Shown here piece by piece: positions 34,375-44,325 of a stretch of 64,000 bases of DNA. Each line of letters starts with the position of its first letter. Position 1 is the first letter of the stretch. A program made the position numbers and the translations under genes. The notes below the pieces were generated by a model. The model was given only the letters and a program-made list of their open reading frames with translations, was not told the origin of the DNA and did no database searches. The DNA comes from Desulfomicrobium sp. ZS1 (GTDB lineage Bacteria > Desulfobacterota > Desulfovibrionia > Desulfovibrionales > Desulfomicrobiaceae), in the NCBI RefSeq assembly GCF_024204645.1, contig NZ_CP100351.1, positions 3,188,001-3,252,000 of the forward strand, read 5' to 3'.

Positions 34375-36309
34375 ATGAAAATCGGACCTCTTTACTCCTG
34401 CATCCTCGCGTTGGCCCTGATTCTCGGCGCGTCCTCCTGCGCCAAGAAAATCGTGTATTCCACTCCAGGCGCAAAACCCGCCTCCGCCCTGCCCGGGCAC
34501 AAGGCGGCGAACCCGCAAAAAGCCCTCCAGCGCTACACCAAGTATCTGGAGACAACCGGAGTGGGCGATCCCGGCCGCAGCGATGCCTGGCGCAATACCG
34601 TCGACAGTGCGGTGCAACTCGGGGAATTCGAGCTGGCGGAAAAGAACCTGCAAGCCTGGCAGGCCGAAAACAAAACCGCCACGTCCTCCTGGGACTGGAA
34701 CCAGGCCAACGCCCAGCTTCTCCTGGCCCGCAAGGGCAAGGACGCCTATGTCAGCTTCCTCCTCGACCTTGCCGGTCGCGCCGACCTTGATTGGACCACG
34801 CGCGATGCGGCCGGAATGGAGCTCGTCGATCATTTCTGGGCCATCCCCGAATACGGGCTGGCCTTCGACACCATGGGTTTCCTCTACAAGGCAGCCCCCG
34901 ACGACGCGATCCGGGGCACGCTGGAAGCGGAAGCCCTGCGCCGGGCCGAATCCCTGCCCGCCGACGAGCTGCGCACCGTTCTGGACAGCGCCCTGGGCGC
35001 CGATCCGGGCGCCTATCCCTGGTCCATGGTGGTCTGGGCGCGGAGCATGAAGCTTCTGACCCAGGACAAGGACAACTGGACGTCTGTCTGGCCCAGCCTT
35101 TCCACCATCGTGCGCAGCGGAGGGCTCGCCAACAAGGATTTCTTTGCCGGACACCTGCGCGCCCTGGAACAGCAAATGGGCGTGGTCAAGCAGAATCTGG
35201 TCCTGCTCCTGCCACTTTCCGGCCCGTACGCGCAGGTGGGCTGGAAGATCGCCAAAGGCGCCGACACCGCCTGGCGGGAGAGCCGGGCCCAGACCGAGGC
35301 GCCGGCGATAAAGCTCATCAACACCGAGTCTCCGACCTTTCTGGAAGAATTGCGCGCCGTGAGCGGCGTGCCCATCATCGGCGGTCCACTGCGCAAGGAA
35401 ATCTGGGGTCAGATCCGACTGGCGGGCCTGCACCGCACATCCAGATTCCTGACCTTCATGCCCAGCGTCGAAGACGAAGGCGTGGAGGCATGGCGTTTCT
35501 TCAGCACCCCCGCAGATCAGGTCCGGGCCGTCATCCGGGGCTGCGAACGCCTGGGAGTCACGTCGTACGCGATCCTGCATCCCCAGGACCGATTCGGCAC
35601 GGCCATGGCCGACATCTTTCAGGAACAGGCCAAAATTCTGGGAGCGCGCATCTCCACTGTCCGGGGCTACGACATCCAAAATCCGCCAACCTGGGGCAAA
35701 GCTGTGGCGGCTCTCTTGGGGGCCAGCGGAGCCAAGGACACCCTGAACCCAGACCCTCCCTTTCAGGCGGTTTTCCTGCCCGATTCCCTCTTCCGGGTGC
35801 AGCAACTGGCTCCGCTTTTTCATTATTACGAAGAGACGCGGCTCCTTTTTCTCGGGCCGCAACTCTGGGGACAGAGCCTGTCAGATGCCAATCTGGAAAC
35901 GCAATACTTTGACCTCACGCTCTTTCCCGGAGCCTGGAGTGCCGAAATCTCCACCCAGAGCGCGCAGAGCCTGAAGCGCGGCATGCAGGAAGGCGACGGG
36001 AATGAAGCGGACATGTGGGCGGCGCTGGGCTATGATTTCGTGCGTTTCACCGCTCTTCTCGGAGGCGGCCAAAGCTCGGTCGAGGCCTTCAACCAGGCTC
36101 TGGCCGAAGCCGCCAGCCGCATGCCCTGGTCTTTGGCCCCGATGCACTGGGACGGGGGGCAAGCTTCCCAAGATCTGTTCCTGTTTCAGCCGGAACGCTC
36201 GGGCATGATCCAGGCGGACCTGGAAAAAATCCGCAAGGCCCGAGAACAAAGACAAATTCGTCGCGACGAGCGCCGAATCCAACTTCAAAACAAGAAGAAG
36301 CAAGGATGA
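34375..36309 (+). CDS. LpoA-like penicillin-binding protein activator lipoprotein
   Basis: A 644-residue outer-membrane lipoprotein candidate. A signal peptide ends in GASSC, giving C22 as the lipidated residue. Residues about 40-260 are helical with TPR-like character, and from about 270 a periplasmic-binding-protein fold begins (VLLLPLSGPYAQVG). This is the architecture of LpoA/LppC, which stimulates penicillin-binding protein 1A. It ends with a basic, R/E/Q-rich tail. The stop overlaps the gatC start by ATGA; this coupling to a translation gene is unusual. Similarity, not test, supports the role. Confidence 0.8.
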   Translation: MKIGPLYSCILALALILGASSCAKKIVYSTPGAKPASALPGHKAANPQKALQRYTKYLETTGVGDPGRSDAWRNTVDSAVQLGEFELAEKNLQAWQAENKTATSSWDWNQANAQLLLARKGKDAYVSFLLDLAGRADLDWTTRDAAGMELVDHFWAIPEYGLAFDTMGFLYKAAPDDAIRGTLEAEALRRAESLPADELRTVLDSALGADPGAYPWSMVVWARSMKLLTQDKDNWTSVWPSLSTIVRSGGLANKDFFAGHLRALEQQMGVVKQNLVLLLPLSGPYAQVGWKIAKGADTAWRESRAQTEAPAIKLINTESPTFLEELRAVSGVPIIGGPLRKEIWGQIRLAGLHRTSRFLTFMPSVEDEGVEAWRFFSTPADQVRAVIRGCERLGVTSYAILHPQDRFGTAMADIFQEQAKILGARISTVRGYDIQNPPTWGKAVAALLGASGAKDTLNPDPPFQAVFLPDSLFRVQQLAPLFHYYEETRLLFLGPQLWGQSLSDANLETQYFDLTLFPGAWSAEISTQSAQSLKRGMQEGDGNEADMWAALGYDFVRFTALLGGGQSSVEAFNQALAEAASRMPWSLAPMHWDGGQASQDLFLFQPERSGMIQADLEKIRKAREQRQIRRDERRIQLQNKKKQG

Positions 36310-36596
36310 GCATGAAAATTAGCCCTGAAAAAGCACTGGCCATCGCCACCCTCGCACGGCTCGAGATCAGCCCGGAGCAGGCCGTCAGCCTGGGCGCGCA
36401 GATGGACGACATTCTTGGCTACATGGACAAGCTGAACGAGCTGGACACCACGAGCGTCGAGCCCATGTACACCACCATCGAACAGCCCGGATTCTTGCGC
36501 GAGGACGAAGTCGCCAAGGAATTCGGGCGTGCGCAGATCCTGCTCAACGCGCCGGAAAGCGACGGCGAATACTTCATCGTACCCCGCATCGTCTGA
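36306..36596 (+). CDS. gatC: Glutamyl/aspartyl-tRNA amidotransferase subunit C
   Basis: A 96-residue small subunit that stabilises GatA in the GatCAB complex, which amidates misacylated Glu-tRNA-Gln and/or Asp-tRNA-Asn. The family pattern is seen from [14 protein letters not shown] to LREDEV and the C-terminal [15 protein letters not shown]. The start may be 36306 (overlap with the previous stop) or the ATG two codons on. gatA follows; gatB is not in the window. Confidence 0.92.
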   Translation: MSMKISPEKALAIATLARLEISPEQAVSLGAQMDDILGYMDKLNELDTTSVEPMYTTIEQPGFLREDEVAKEFGRAQILLNAPESDGEYFIVPRIV

Positions 36597-36637
36597 TCCC
36601 GGGCGCACATCAGAACCGCTCCAAAAGGAAGTTTTTC

Positions 36638-38104
36638 ATGTCACAGCTTTTCCATCATTCCCTGACCCAGATTCGCGACCTCCTGCGTGCAGGCGAAGTC
36701 ACCGCACGGGAAGCCACGGCCTCCTGCCTGGACCGCATCGCAGCCACCGAACCCAGGCTGGACGCCCTCCTGCATGTGGCCGCAGAAGAAGCCCTCGCCC
36801 TGGCCAAAACAATGGATACGCACGGGCCGGATACAAATAAGCCCCTGTGGGGCGTCCCCGTCATCATCAAAGACGTTCTGACCACGGTCGGCATACCCAC
36901 CACCTGCGGCTCCAAAATCCTGGAGAACTTCGTCCCGGTCTATGACGCCGACTGCGTGACCAGACTCAAAGAAGCCGGGGCCATCATCCTGGCCAAGTCC
37001 AATATGGATGAATTCGCCATGGGCTCGTCCACGGAAAATTCCGCTTTCAAAGTCACCAAAAACCCTTGGGACGTGACGCGGGTGCCGGGCGGCTCCAGCG
37101 GTGGCTCGGCGGCCAGCGTAGCGGCCGGTCAGTGCTTCGCCTCCATCGGCACGGACACGGGCGGCTCCATCCGTCAGCCGGCCAGCTTCTGCGGCATCGT
37201 AGGCGTAAAGCCCAGCTACGGCCGGGTCTCGCGCCGGGGCCTCATCGCCTATGGCTCATCCCTGGACCAGGCCGGACCCATGACCCGCACCGTGGCCGAT
37301 GCGGCAGAAATTTTGCAGGTCATCGCCGGTCACGACCCCAAGGACTCCACCAGCGTCAACGCGCCCGTGCCCGATTATCTGGCAGCCCTGAACCGGGGCG
37401 GTTCCCTGAAGGGCCTGCGCCTCGGGATGCCCGAGCAGTACTGGGGCGAAGGCCTTTCGACCGAAGTGGACGCGGCCTGCCGTAGCGCCGTCGAACTGGC
37501 CGTTTCCCTGGGCGCCCAAATCGTGCCCGTGTCGCTGCCGCATACCGAATACGCCATCGCCACCTACTACATACTGGCCATGGCCGAAGCCAGCTCCAAC
37601 CTGGCCCGCTTCGACGGGGTGCGCTACGGCCGCCGCAGCAGCCAAACCCAGGACCTTGCGACACTCTACACCCGCTCCCGCTCCGAAGGGTTCGGGGAAG
37701 AAGTCATGCGCCGCATCATGCTCGGCACCTATGTGCTTTCGGCCGGATACTACGACGCCTACTACAGGAAGGCGGCGCAGGTTCGGCGACTGATCCGTCA
37801 GGACTTCCTGAACGCCCTGGACAAATGCGACCTGATCTGCGGCCCGGCCTGCCCGACCACGGCTTTTGCCATCGGAGAGAACACGGCCGACCCGCTGCAG
37901 ATGTACCTGACGGACATCTTCACCATCTCCCTGAATTTGAGCGGACTGCCCGGCCTTTCCCTGCCCGTCGGGCTCGGCAAGGACACCGGCATGCCGGTCG
38001 GCCTGCAGCTCTTCGCCGGGAACATGGACGAAGCGGGCCTTTTGTCTGCGGCCCAGACTCTGGAAACGCATCTGCCAAAACTGCCCGAACCGCCACTTGC
38101 TTAA
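36638..38104 (+). CDS. gatA: Glutamyl/aspartyl-tRNA amidotransferase subunit A
   Basis: A 488-residue amidase-signature enzyme that releases ammonia from glutamine. The Ser-cisSer-Lys triad is provided by K78 (VIIKDVL), and by the two serines in [15 protein letters not shown] and [12 protein letters not shown]. Length and motifs are complete. A terminator lies four bases after the stop, so it should end the lpoA-gatC-gatA transcript at least in part. Confidence 0.96.
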   Translation: MSQLFHHSLTQIRDLLRAGEVTAREATASCLDRIAATEPRLDALLHVAAEEALALAKTMDTHGPDTNKPLWGVPVIIKDVLTTVGIPTTCGSKILENFVPVYDADCVTRLKEAGAIILAKSNMDEFAMGSSTENSAFKVTKNPWDVTRVPGGSSGGSAASVAAGQCFASIGTDTGGSIRQPASFCGIVGVKPSYGRVSRRGLIAYGSSLDQAGPMTRTVADAAEILQVIAGHDPKDSTSVNAPVPDYLAALNRGGSLKGLRLGMPEQYWGEGLSTEVDAACRSAVELAVSLGAQIVPVSLPHTEYAIATYYILAMAEASSNLARFDGVRYGRRSSQTQDLATLYTRSRSEGFGEEVMRRIMLGTYVLSAGYYDAYYRKAAQVRRLIRQDFLNALDKCDLICGPACPTTAFAIGENTADPLQMYLTDIFTISLNLSGLPGLSLPVGLGKDTGMPVGLQLFAGNMDEAGLLSAAQTLETHLPKLPEPPLA

Positions 38105-38108
38105 CCCG

Positions 38109-38131
38109 GGCCGGATCTTCCGGCCTTTTTT
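38109..38131 (+). terminator. Intrinsic terminator between gatA and mnmA
   Basis: GGCCGGA, loop TCT, TCCGGCC, then six T residues. It ends two bases before the mnmA ATG at 38134. Confidence 0.85.
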
Positions 38132-38133
38132 AC

Positions 38134-39177
38134 ATGCATAAAACTGCGATCGCACTGAGCGGAGGGGCCGATTCCCTCATGAGCCTGCTTCTGCTCCGGG
38201 AAACCGAGGCCGAGGTCATGGCCGTACACGCCCGTTTTCTGGGCGCCGACGACGAGGCCCTGCACGAACGCCTGCACGGACTGTGCGCGAAACTTCGTGT
38301 GCCCTTCCATCTGGTGGACCTGCGGGGCGAATTCGAGGAACTGGTCATCGCCCCCTTTGTGCGCGCCTATCAGTCCGGACTGACCCCCAATCCGTGCGCG
38401 ACCTGCAATCCAGCCATAAAATTCGGCCTGCTGCTGGACAGAGTCCGGGAGCTCGGGGCGGACCGACTGGCCACGGGGCACTATGCCCGCCTCGCGCGGA
38501 CTCCGCACGGCGCCGCCCTGTACAGAGGGCTCGATGCGGACAAGGATCAGAGCTATTTTCTGTCCAGGGTTCCCCGGGAACGGTTCGAGCAGGTCATCTT
38601 CCCCCTGGCCGACTGGACCAAGAACGCCGTTCGCCAGGCCCTGGACGAACGCGGGCTCACGCCTCCCGCCGGGCGGGAAAGCCAGGAGGTTTGCTTCATT
38701 CCCTCCGATTACAGGGACTTTCTGCGGGAACGCAACGTCCGCCTGGGCGGCCCCGGCCCGATCACGCTGGCCGACGGCACGATCCTGGGACGTCACGAGG
38801 GGCTGTGGAACCATACCCTCGGGCAACGCAAGGGCCTCGGCATCGCCTACAGTCAGCCCCTTTACGTCACGGGCAAGGATTTCGCGCAGAATCGGCTCCT
38901 CGTCGGGCCCAAATCCGAGACCCTGTCGACGGGCTGCCGCACAGGCATCCCCAACCTGCTCTGGCCGCCCGAACTCTGGCCCGGGGAAGTCCTCGCGCAG
39001 ACGATCTATCGCCAACGCCCCGAACCAGCACGCGTGAGCGTGGACCAAGCCGGCATGACCATCACCTTTCCCGATCCACGGGCCATGCCCACCCCCGGAC
39101 AGGTGGCCGCGGTGTATTCCCCCGAAGGACAGGTCCTGGCCGGCGCGGTCATCGAGGAGGCCAGCCATGCGGCGTGA
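38134..39177 (+). CDS. mnmA: tRNA-specific 2-thiouridylase MnmA
   Basis: A 347-residue enzyme that inserts sulfur at U34 of Lys, Glu and Gln tRNAs. The ATP loop SGGADS is at residues 9-14. The two catalytic cysteines are in NPCATCN and QEVCFIP, and the GHYAR motif and HTLGQRKGLGI stretch are present. The protein is a little shorter than the usual 360-370 residues. The start is fixed by the closeness of the ATP loop, yet the terminator T tract ends two bases upstream and no ribosome site is visible. The 3' end overlaps mtaB by 11 bases. Confidence 0.9.
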   Translation: MHKTAIALSGGADSLMSLLLLRETEAEVMAVHARFLGADDEALHERLHGLCAKLRVPFHLVDLRGEFEELVIAPFVRAYQSGLTPNPCATCNPAIKFGLLLDRVRELGADRLATGHYARLARTPHGAALYRGLDADKDQSYFLSRVPRERFEQVIFPLADWTKNAVRQALDERGLTPPAGRESQEVCFIPSDYRDFLRERNVRLGGPGPITLADGTILGRHEGLWNHTLGQRKGLGIAYSQPLYVTGKDFAQNRLLVGPKSETLSTGCRTGIPNLLWPPELWPGEVLAQTIYRQRPEPARVSVDQAGMTITFPDPRAMPTPGQVAAVYSPEGQVLAGAVIEEASHAA

Positions 39178-40456
39178 ACCCGGCCAGCTCTTTTTGCTGA
39201 CCACCCAGGGATGCAAGGTCAACCAGTATGAATCCCAAGCCATCCGCGAAGCCCTTGTCGCTGACGGCCTGATGGAAACCCACGACCCGTCCCTGGCCGA
39301 CATCGTGCTCATCAACAGCTGCGCCGTGACCGAACGCGCCGTGCTCGATCTGGCGAAACTGATCCGGGGCTTCGCGGCGACGGACCCCAAGCCGTGGATC
39401 GTCGTGGCCGGCTGCGCCGTGGAGGCGGACCGGGAGCGCATCCTGGCCCTTTGCCTTGTGGATGAGGTCATCGCGCAAAAGGACAAAGCCACGCTGGTCA
39501 GAATGGGCGAGCCATCAGCCCCCTTCCCCGCACTGTCCATCTCCGGCTACAACCGGGCCAGAGGGGTCATAAAGGTCCAGGACGGCTGTTCACACGGCTG
39601 CACCTACTGCATCATCCCCTCCACCCGCGGGCGCTCCGTCAGCCGCCCTGTCGCAGAGATCATCGGCGAAGCCAGACGGCTGCTTGAGGCCGGCATCCGC
39701 GAAATATCCCTGTGCGGCATCAACCTGCGCCACTACGGACGGGACCTACCGGGAACCACTGATTTCTGGGATCTTTTGGCCGAGGTGGACCAGGCCCTGT
39801 CCCCCCGCTGGGCAGGGCGGGCTCGGCTGCGCCTCGGCTCCCTGGAACCGGGAGACCTGAGCGCCAAGGCGCTCTCTACCCTGGCGCAAAGCCGCCTCAT
39901 GACTCCGCATCTGCACATCTCCCTGCAAAGCGGCAGCCCGGAAGTGCTGCGGCGCATGGGCCGGGGCCACTACGGGCTGGAGCAGATATTTGCCTTTCTG
40001 CACGACCTGCGCGATATTTGGCCGGTTTTCGGCCTGGGCGCGGACCTCATCGCGGGCTTTCCCGGCGAAACGCAAAGCCATGCGGATGAAACCTTGGAAG
40101 TCGTCAAGCGCTTGCCCCTTTCCTACGCCCACGTCTTTCCCTATTCCGAGCGCCCGGGCACCCCGGCCGCGCTCTTCAAGGGCGCCGTGCCCGGTCACAT
40201 CCGCCGGGAAAGGGCCAAGGCCCTGCGCCGGGAAGTGGCCCGCAAGCGCGCTGATTTTCTGCATGAGCTGCTCAAGCTCCCCTACATGGACGTGATCCTG
40301 GAAGAGGGCGGCACCGGCATGAATGAATTTTATGTCGAGTGCTCGATCAGCGACGCGCCGCCGCAGGCCCGCGAGCTGCTGCGCGTCATCCCGACGGGAT
40401 TGACCTCTTCGGGTCTACAAGCCAAGATTCCCGATACTCAAAGGGAAAAAACATGA
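39167..40456 (+). CDS. mtaB: tRNA threonylcarbamoyladenosine methylthiotransferase, MtaB type
   Basis: A 429-residue radical SAM methylthiotransferase that converts t6A37 to ms2t6A37. The N-terminal UPF0004 domain (TTQGCKVNQYESQ) holds three cluster cysteines, and the radical SAM motif CSHGCTYC is at about residues 140-147. The TRAM-like C-terminus is short. Among the family (MiaB, MtaB, RimO), the GCKVNQYES form matches MtaB. GGAGG lies seven bases before the ATG. Confidence 0.9.
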   Translation: MRREPGQLFLLTTQGCKVNQYESQAIREALVADGLMETHDPSLADIVLINSCAVTERAVLDLAKLIRGFAATDPKPWIVVAGCAVEADRERILALCLVDEVIAQKDKATLVRMGEPSAPFPALSISGYNRARGVIKVQDGCSHGCTYCIIPSTRGRSVSRPVAEIIGEARRLLEAGIREISLCGINLRHYGRDLPGTTDFWDLLAEVDQALSPRWAGRARLRLGSLEPGDLSAKALSTLAQSRLMTPHLHISLQSGSPEVLRRMGRGHYGLEQIFAFLHDLRDIWPVFGLGADLIAGFPGETQSHADETLEVVKRLPLSYAHVFPYSERPGTPAALFKGAVPGHIRRERAKALRREVARKRADFLHELLKLPYMDVILEEGGTGMNEFYVECSISDAPPQARELLRVIPTGLTSSGLQAKIPDTQREKT

Positions 40457-41016
40457 GCATTCCGATACTTCCCTTGCCGGGACGCGCCTTTCTGTCCGTG
40501 CTGAGCGCCCGCCATGACGAATTCCGGCCAATGCTCCGGCCCCGCCTTGAAGAAATTCTGGGCTCCATCGATTACGAGTCGCAGCCCATCCCCTTCAACC
40601 GGACCAGCTATTACGACTCGGAACTGGGCACGCCCATCTCCCGGCACATCCTGTCCTTTGAACGCCCCCTGCCCCTTGACGGACTGGCCGAAGTCAAACT
40701 GGCCACCAACCGGCTGGAAGCTGAATGGGCGCTGGACGGCCGCAGGCTTTTCAACCTCGACCCGGGCTACGTCACCCAGGAGCGTCTGGTCCTGGCCACG
40801 GGCAAGAATTTCACGCACCGGGTGTACCTATCCCACGGAATCTGGGCCGATTTGACCCTTATTTTTCAAGGGGGAGACTGGCGCGACCTGCCCTGGACCT
40901 TTCCGGACTACGCCGCACCCGCAGTCAAAACGCACCTGACCCGCATCCGGGAGATGTACAGGGACTCCCTCAAGCATTTAACATCATTAGAGGATACACC
41001 ATGCCTAAAAGTATGA
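40453..41016 (+). CDS. DUF4416 family protein
   Basis: A 187-residue protein of a conserved family without a known function. It contains IPFNRTSYYDSELG and FNLDPGYVTQERLVLATGKNFTHRVYL, which look like conserved catalytic- or ligand-style patches. No membrane segment or signal peptide is seen. It overlaps mtaB by ATGA and yicC by 16 bases, so it belongs to a tight run of RNA-modification and nucleotide genes. Confidence 0.85.
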   Translation: MSIPILPLPGRAFLSVLSARHDEFRPMLRPRLEEILGSIDYESQPIPFNRTSYYDSELGTPISRHILSFERPLPLDGLAEVKLATNRLEAEWALDGRRLFNLDPGYVTQERLVLATGKNFTHRVYLSHGIWADLTLIFQGGDWRDLPWTFPDYAAPAVKTHLTRIREMYRDSLKHLTSLEDTPCLKV

Positions 41017-41882
41017 CCGGCTACGGCCGCGCCAGCGCCCAGGAAGAAGGTTGGACCCTGTCCTGGGAAATCCGCAGCCTCAACAACCGCCATCTGGATC
41101 TGAAATGGAAGATTCCGCCCACCCTCTACGCCCACCAGAAAGAGTGGGAGAACACGGTTCGCGGAGTGGCCAACCGGGGCGGAGTGGAGCTCTTTCTCGG
41201 GCTCAAGATCAACAATCCCGAACTGCAATCCTTAAGTCTGGACAGGACCATGGCGGCCTCCATGCTGCAGGAACTGGAGCGGCTGGCCTCATCGACGGGC
41301 CTTTCGCACACCCCGGACCTGAACCGGCTGCTCAGCATCCCCTCCCTCTGGAAGGACTCCGGCAGCATCGACAACCCGCAGCTCATCGAAAGCCTGACCG
41401 AGACCTTGAAAAAGGCTCTGGCGGACTGGGACGAAGCGCGAGTCCGTGAGGGATTGGCCCTGGAGGAAGATCTGCGCGTGCGCTTTGCGCGTCTGACCGT
41501 GCTGGTGGAGGAAATCCGGGTCCTGGCAGCCCAGACCGCGCCGGAACGTTTCGCCCAGTTGCAGGAACGGGTCGCCAAGCTGCTCCTTGACAGCGGCGCC
41601 CAGATAGACCCGGACCGCATGCTGCAGGAACTGGCCACCATCTCCGACCGGGTCGATGTGTCCGAGGAACTGACGCGCCTGGAGATCCATCTCAAAGGCA
41701 TCGACGGGTACTTCAACCAAACCGAACCCGTGGGCCGCAAACTCGATTTCATGGTTCAGGAGTGCTTCCGCGAGATCAACACCTGCGGCAACAAGAGCCA
41801 GAACACGAGCATCAGCCAATTGGTGGTGACCTTCAAGGCCGAACTCGAAAAATGCAGAGAGCAGATCCAGAATCTGGAGTAG
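41001..41882 (+). CDS. yicC: YicC family endoribonuclease
   Basis: A 293-residue YicC protein, a family shown to be endoribonucleases that help degrade small RNAs. The N-terminal KSMTGYGRAS and SLNNRHLDLKWKIP motifs and the C-terminal DUF1732 motif, GRKLDFMVQECFREINTCGN, are complete. The start at 41001 has AGAGGA seven bases upstream. Adjacent remA and gmk give the common yicC-remA-gmk order. Confidence 0.9.
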   Translation: MPKSMTGYGRASAQEEGWTLSWEIRSLNNRHLDLKWKIPPTLYAHQKEWENTVRGVANRGGVELFLGLKINNPELQSLSLDRTMAASMLQELERLASSTGLSHTPDLNRLLSIPSLWKDSGSIDNPQLIESLTETLKKALADWDEARVREGLALEEDLRVRFARLTVLVEEIRVLAAQTAPERFAQLQERVAKLLLDSGAQIDPDRMLQELATISDRVDVSEELTRLEIHLKGIDGYFNQTEPVGRKLDFMVQECFREINTCGNKSQNTSISQLVVTFKAELEKCREQIQNLE

Positions 41883-41885
41883 GCA

Positions 41886-42143
41886 GTGGAAAAGAAAAAA
41901 CTCCTCAACATCGGCTTCGGCAACGCCGTGGTCATAAGCAGAGTGGTGGCCATTGTCGGCCCGACCTCCTCCCCCATGCGGCGTCTGCGGGAGGAGGCCA
42001 AGCAGGCCGGACGGCTCATCGACGCGACCCAGGGCCGCAAAACCAGGTCGCTGATCATCACCGATTCAAACCACTGCATTCTGTCCGCCATTCAGCCCGA
42101 AACAATCAGCCAACGCTTCACCGCCGGAGGCAGTGATGAATAG
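41886..42143 (+). CDS. RemA-like DUF370 protein
   Basis: An 85-residue DUF370 protein related to Bacillus RemA, a DNA-binding regulator of matrix genes. Motifs: [15 protein letters not shown] and [25 protein letters not shown]. In Gram-negatives its job is not known. It starts with GTG three bases after yicC and overlaps gmk by eight bases. Confidence 0.88.
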   Translation: MEKKKLLNIGFGNAVVISRVVAIVGPTSSPMRRLREEAKQAGRLIDATQGRKTRSLIITDSNHCILSAIQPETISQRFTAGGSDE

Positions 42144-42783
42144 CGCAAGCATGCATCCCTCTGACACCAACGTGGGCATGATGCTCGTCATCAGCGCCCC
42201 TTCGGGCACAGGAAAAAGCACCCTCATCCGGCGTCTGACCACGGAATTCAGCGCCTTCACCTTTTCCGTGTCCTGCACCACCCGCGCCCCGCGCCCAGGC
42301 GAGGTCGACGGCCGGGAATACCATTTCCTGACCCGTGAAGAGTTTCTGCGCCGCCGGGACGAGAAGTATTTCGCCGAATGGGCCGAAGTCCACGGCAACC
42401 TCTACGGCACTCCGCAACAAACCACCATGGATCTGCTGTCCCTTGGACGCGACGTCATCTTCGACATCGACGTGCAGGGGGCGCGCCAGATCAAAAGCAA
42501 CATGGGCCAGGGCTGTTACGTGTTCGTCTTTCCTCCCTCGCGCGAAGCCCTGGAAAAACGCCTGACCGGACGGGGCACGGACAGCGAAGAAACCATCATC
42601 CGCCGTCTGGCCGCTGCCAGACACGAAATCGCGGACAGCCAGTGGTTTGACCACTGGGTCATAAATGACGAACTGGATGCGGCCTACCAAGAGCTGCGCG
42701 CCATCTATCTGGCTGAAAAAACCAGGCCCGCATACAGGGCGTCCTGGCAAGCCGCCCTGAGCCGCCAATGGGGGGTGTCATGA
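42136..42783 (+). CDS. gmk: Guanylate kinase
   Basis: A 215-residue kinase that converts GMP to GDP. The P-loop is [10 protein letters not shown], followed by [19 protein letters not shown] and [14 protein letters not shown]. The ATG at 42136 has GGAGG five bases upstream; a GTG directly before it is less likely. The stop overlaps the pyrF start by ATGA. Confidence 0.95.
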   Translation: MNSASMHPSDTNVGMMLVISAPSGTGKSTLIRRLTTEFSAFTFSVSCTTRAPRPGEVDGREYHFLTREEFLRRRDEKYFAEWAEVHGNLYGTPQQTTMDLLSLGRDVIFDIDVQGARQIKSNMGQGCYVFVFPPSREALEKRLTGRGTDSEETIIRRLAAARHEIADSQWFDHWVINDELDAAYQELRAIYLAEKTRPAYRASWQAALSRQWGVS

Positions 42784-43493
42784 GCAACGCGCCGGCCCTG
42801 GTCGTGGCCCTGGATTTTCCTGAAACGGCTCCGGCGCTGGCCCTGGCTTCCCGCCTGCAAGGCGTCGTGCCCTGGGTCAAAGTCGGCCTGGAACTGTACC
42901 TGCGCGCGGGCCAGGACCTGCTCGCCCGGCTCAAGGACATGGGATTTCTGGTTTTCCTCGACCTCAAGTTCATGGACATCCCCAACACCGTGCAGGCGGC
43001 CACGGCCCAGGCCACGCGCATGGGCGCGGACATGCTGACGATTCACGCACTCGGCGGACGCGCCATGTGCGAAGCATCGGCAGCAGGCCGGGACCAGGCC
43101 CTTGCTCCCGGACAGACACCGCCATGCATCCTCGGAGTGACCCTGCTGACCAGTCTCGGGCCGAAAGATCTGGCCTGGAACCCGGCCGCCACCGATGACG
43201 ATCTTCGCGATCTGACCGTTCACCTGGCGAGGAGCGCCCAAAACTGGAAACTCGATGGCGTGGTCTGTTCAGGCAGGGAAGTTCGTGTTATACGTCAGGC
43301 ATGTGGAGCATCTTTTCAGCTCCTCACTCCCGGCATTCGCCTGCCCGACGCCGACTCCGGAGACCAATCCCGGGTCTGCACGCCGGCCCAGGCAGCCCGT
43401 GACGGCAGCAATTACCTTGTCGTCGGCCGACCCATCACCAAGTCGGACAACCCTGTGCAGGCAGCTCGGAACTATCTGAAGACAATCACATAA
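42780..43493 (+). CDS. pyrF: Orotidine 5'-phosphate decarboxylase
   Basis: A 237-residue enzyme for the last step of UMP synthesis. VALDFPE at the N-terminus, the catalytic FLDLKFMDIPNT and the phosphate loop LTPGIR with VVGRPIT near the C-terminus are all present. It overlaps gmk by four bases. Confidence 0.95.
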   Translation: MSNAPALVVALDFPETAPALALASRLQGVVPWVKVGLELYLRAGQDLLARLKDMGFLVFLDLKFMDIPNTVQAATAQATRMGADMLTIHALGGRAMCEASAAGRDQALAPGQTPPCILGVTLLTSLGPKDLAWNPAATDDDLRDLTVHLARSAQNWKLDGVVCSGREVRVIRQACGASFQLLTPGIRLPDADSGDQSRVCTPAQAARDGSNYLVVGRPITKSDNPVQAARNYLKTIT

Positions 43494-43511
43494 TTTCTGC
43501 GGGGGACGCCC

Positions 43512-44297
43512 ATGTCGGAAACTGAAAATCAACGAGCGCGGATCAAGGGAGTTTTTTCCTCCGAAAAAATTGCCAAGGTCGGGGCGGGCGCGACCGTACG
43601 CAAGACCACGCAAACCATGTACTGGTTTGCCGAGGAAGACGAGCAGGGCGTAATCACGATTCAACCGCTGAACCCGAACTACGTGCCCTCCGGTCCCAAG
43701 CAGGAAATCCCCAAGGAAGAATTTCTGGAGCAGTACGCGCCAGAGCCCGAGTTTTATTCAAGCAAGGTCTATCCCAACATCCGCAAGCTGAATCAGACCA
43801 TTGCCAAGGCAGAGCGGCACCGGGTCAACGGCGATACCTACAGCGCCGAATACGAATTCGGCAACGCCCTGCGTGTCGACGAAGAAAACATCAGAGCCAA
43901 TTTCGGTCTGGGTCTGACCTATCTTGACCGGGGAGAAACAGGCAAGGCCGACAATATCTTCCAACGCCTGATCAACATGGAAGCAACCTTCGAGGCCGAA
44001 CACAAACATCTTTTCAATGATTTTGGCATCAGTCTGCGCAAAAATGAAATGTACGACCAGGCCACGGAATACTACGCCAAGGCTCTGGAACTCTCCCCGG
44101 CCGACGAGAATCTGCATTACAACATGGCCCGGGCCTGCTTCGCCAAGGCCGACATCCAGAACACCGTCGAACACCTGCGCACGGCCCTGCGCCTTAACAA
44201 CAATCTGGAAATAGCCAAAAAGTTTCTAGAGTATCTCAAGAAAAACAAACTGTTGCCGCAAAATATCTCCGGCGCGGAACCAAAAGTATCGGATTGA
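43512..44297 (+). CDS. TPR-repeat protein
   Basis: A 261-residue soluble protein. The first 90 residues are a family-specific N-terminus with no recognised domain (MYWFAEEDEQGVITIQPL). From about residue 95 three to four TPR units follow, for example YDQATEYYAKALELSPADENLHYNMARA. No signal peptide is seen, so it is probably a cytoplasmic scaffold. It lies 28 bases before the PilZ-LuxR regulator, so they may work together; this is inference. Confidence 0.75.
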   Translation: MSETENQRARIKGVFSSEKIAKVGAGATVRKTTQTMYWFAEEDEQGVITIQPLNPNYVPSGPKQEIPKEEFLEQYAPEPEFYSSKVYPNIRKLNQTIAKAERHRVNGDTYSAEYEFGNALRVDEENIRANFGLGLTYLDRGETGKADNIFQRLINMEATFEAEHKHLFNDFGISLRKNEMYDQATEYYAKALELSPADENLHYNMARACFAKADIQNTVEHLRTALRLNNNLEIAKKFLEYLKKNKLLPQNISGAEPKVSD

Positions 44298-44325
44298 CAC
44301 GTTGCGCACCCGCCACGGAGGAAGC

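Noticed and set aside
34348-39540. Long minus-strand open frames at 34348-35862 and 38101-39540
   Set aside because: Both are opposite clear genes (LpoA-like, mnmA and mtaB) and show no domain or ribosome site.
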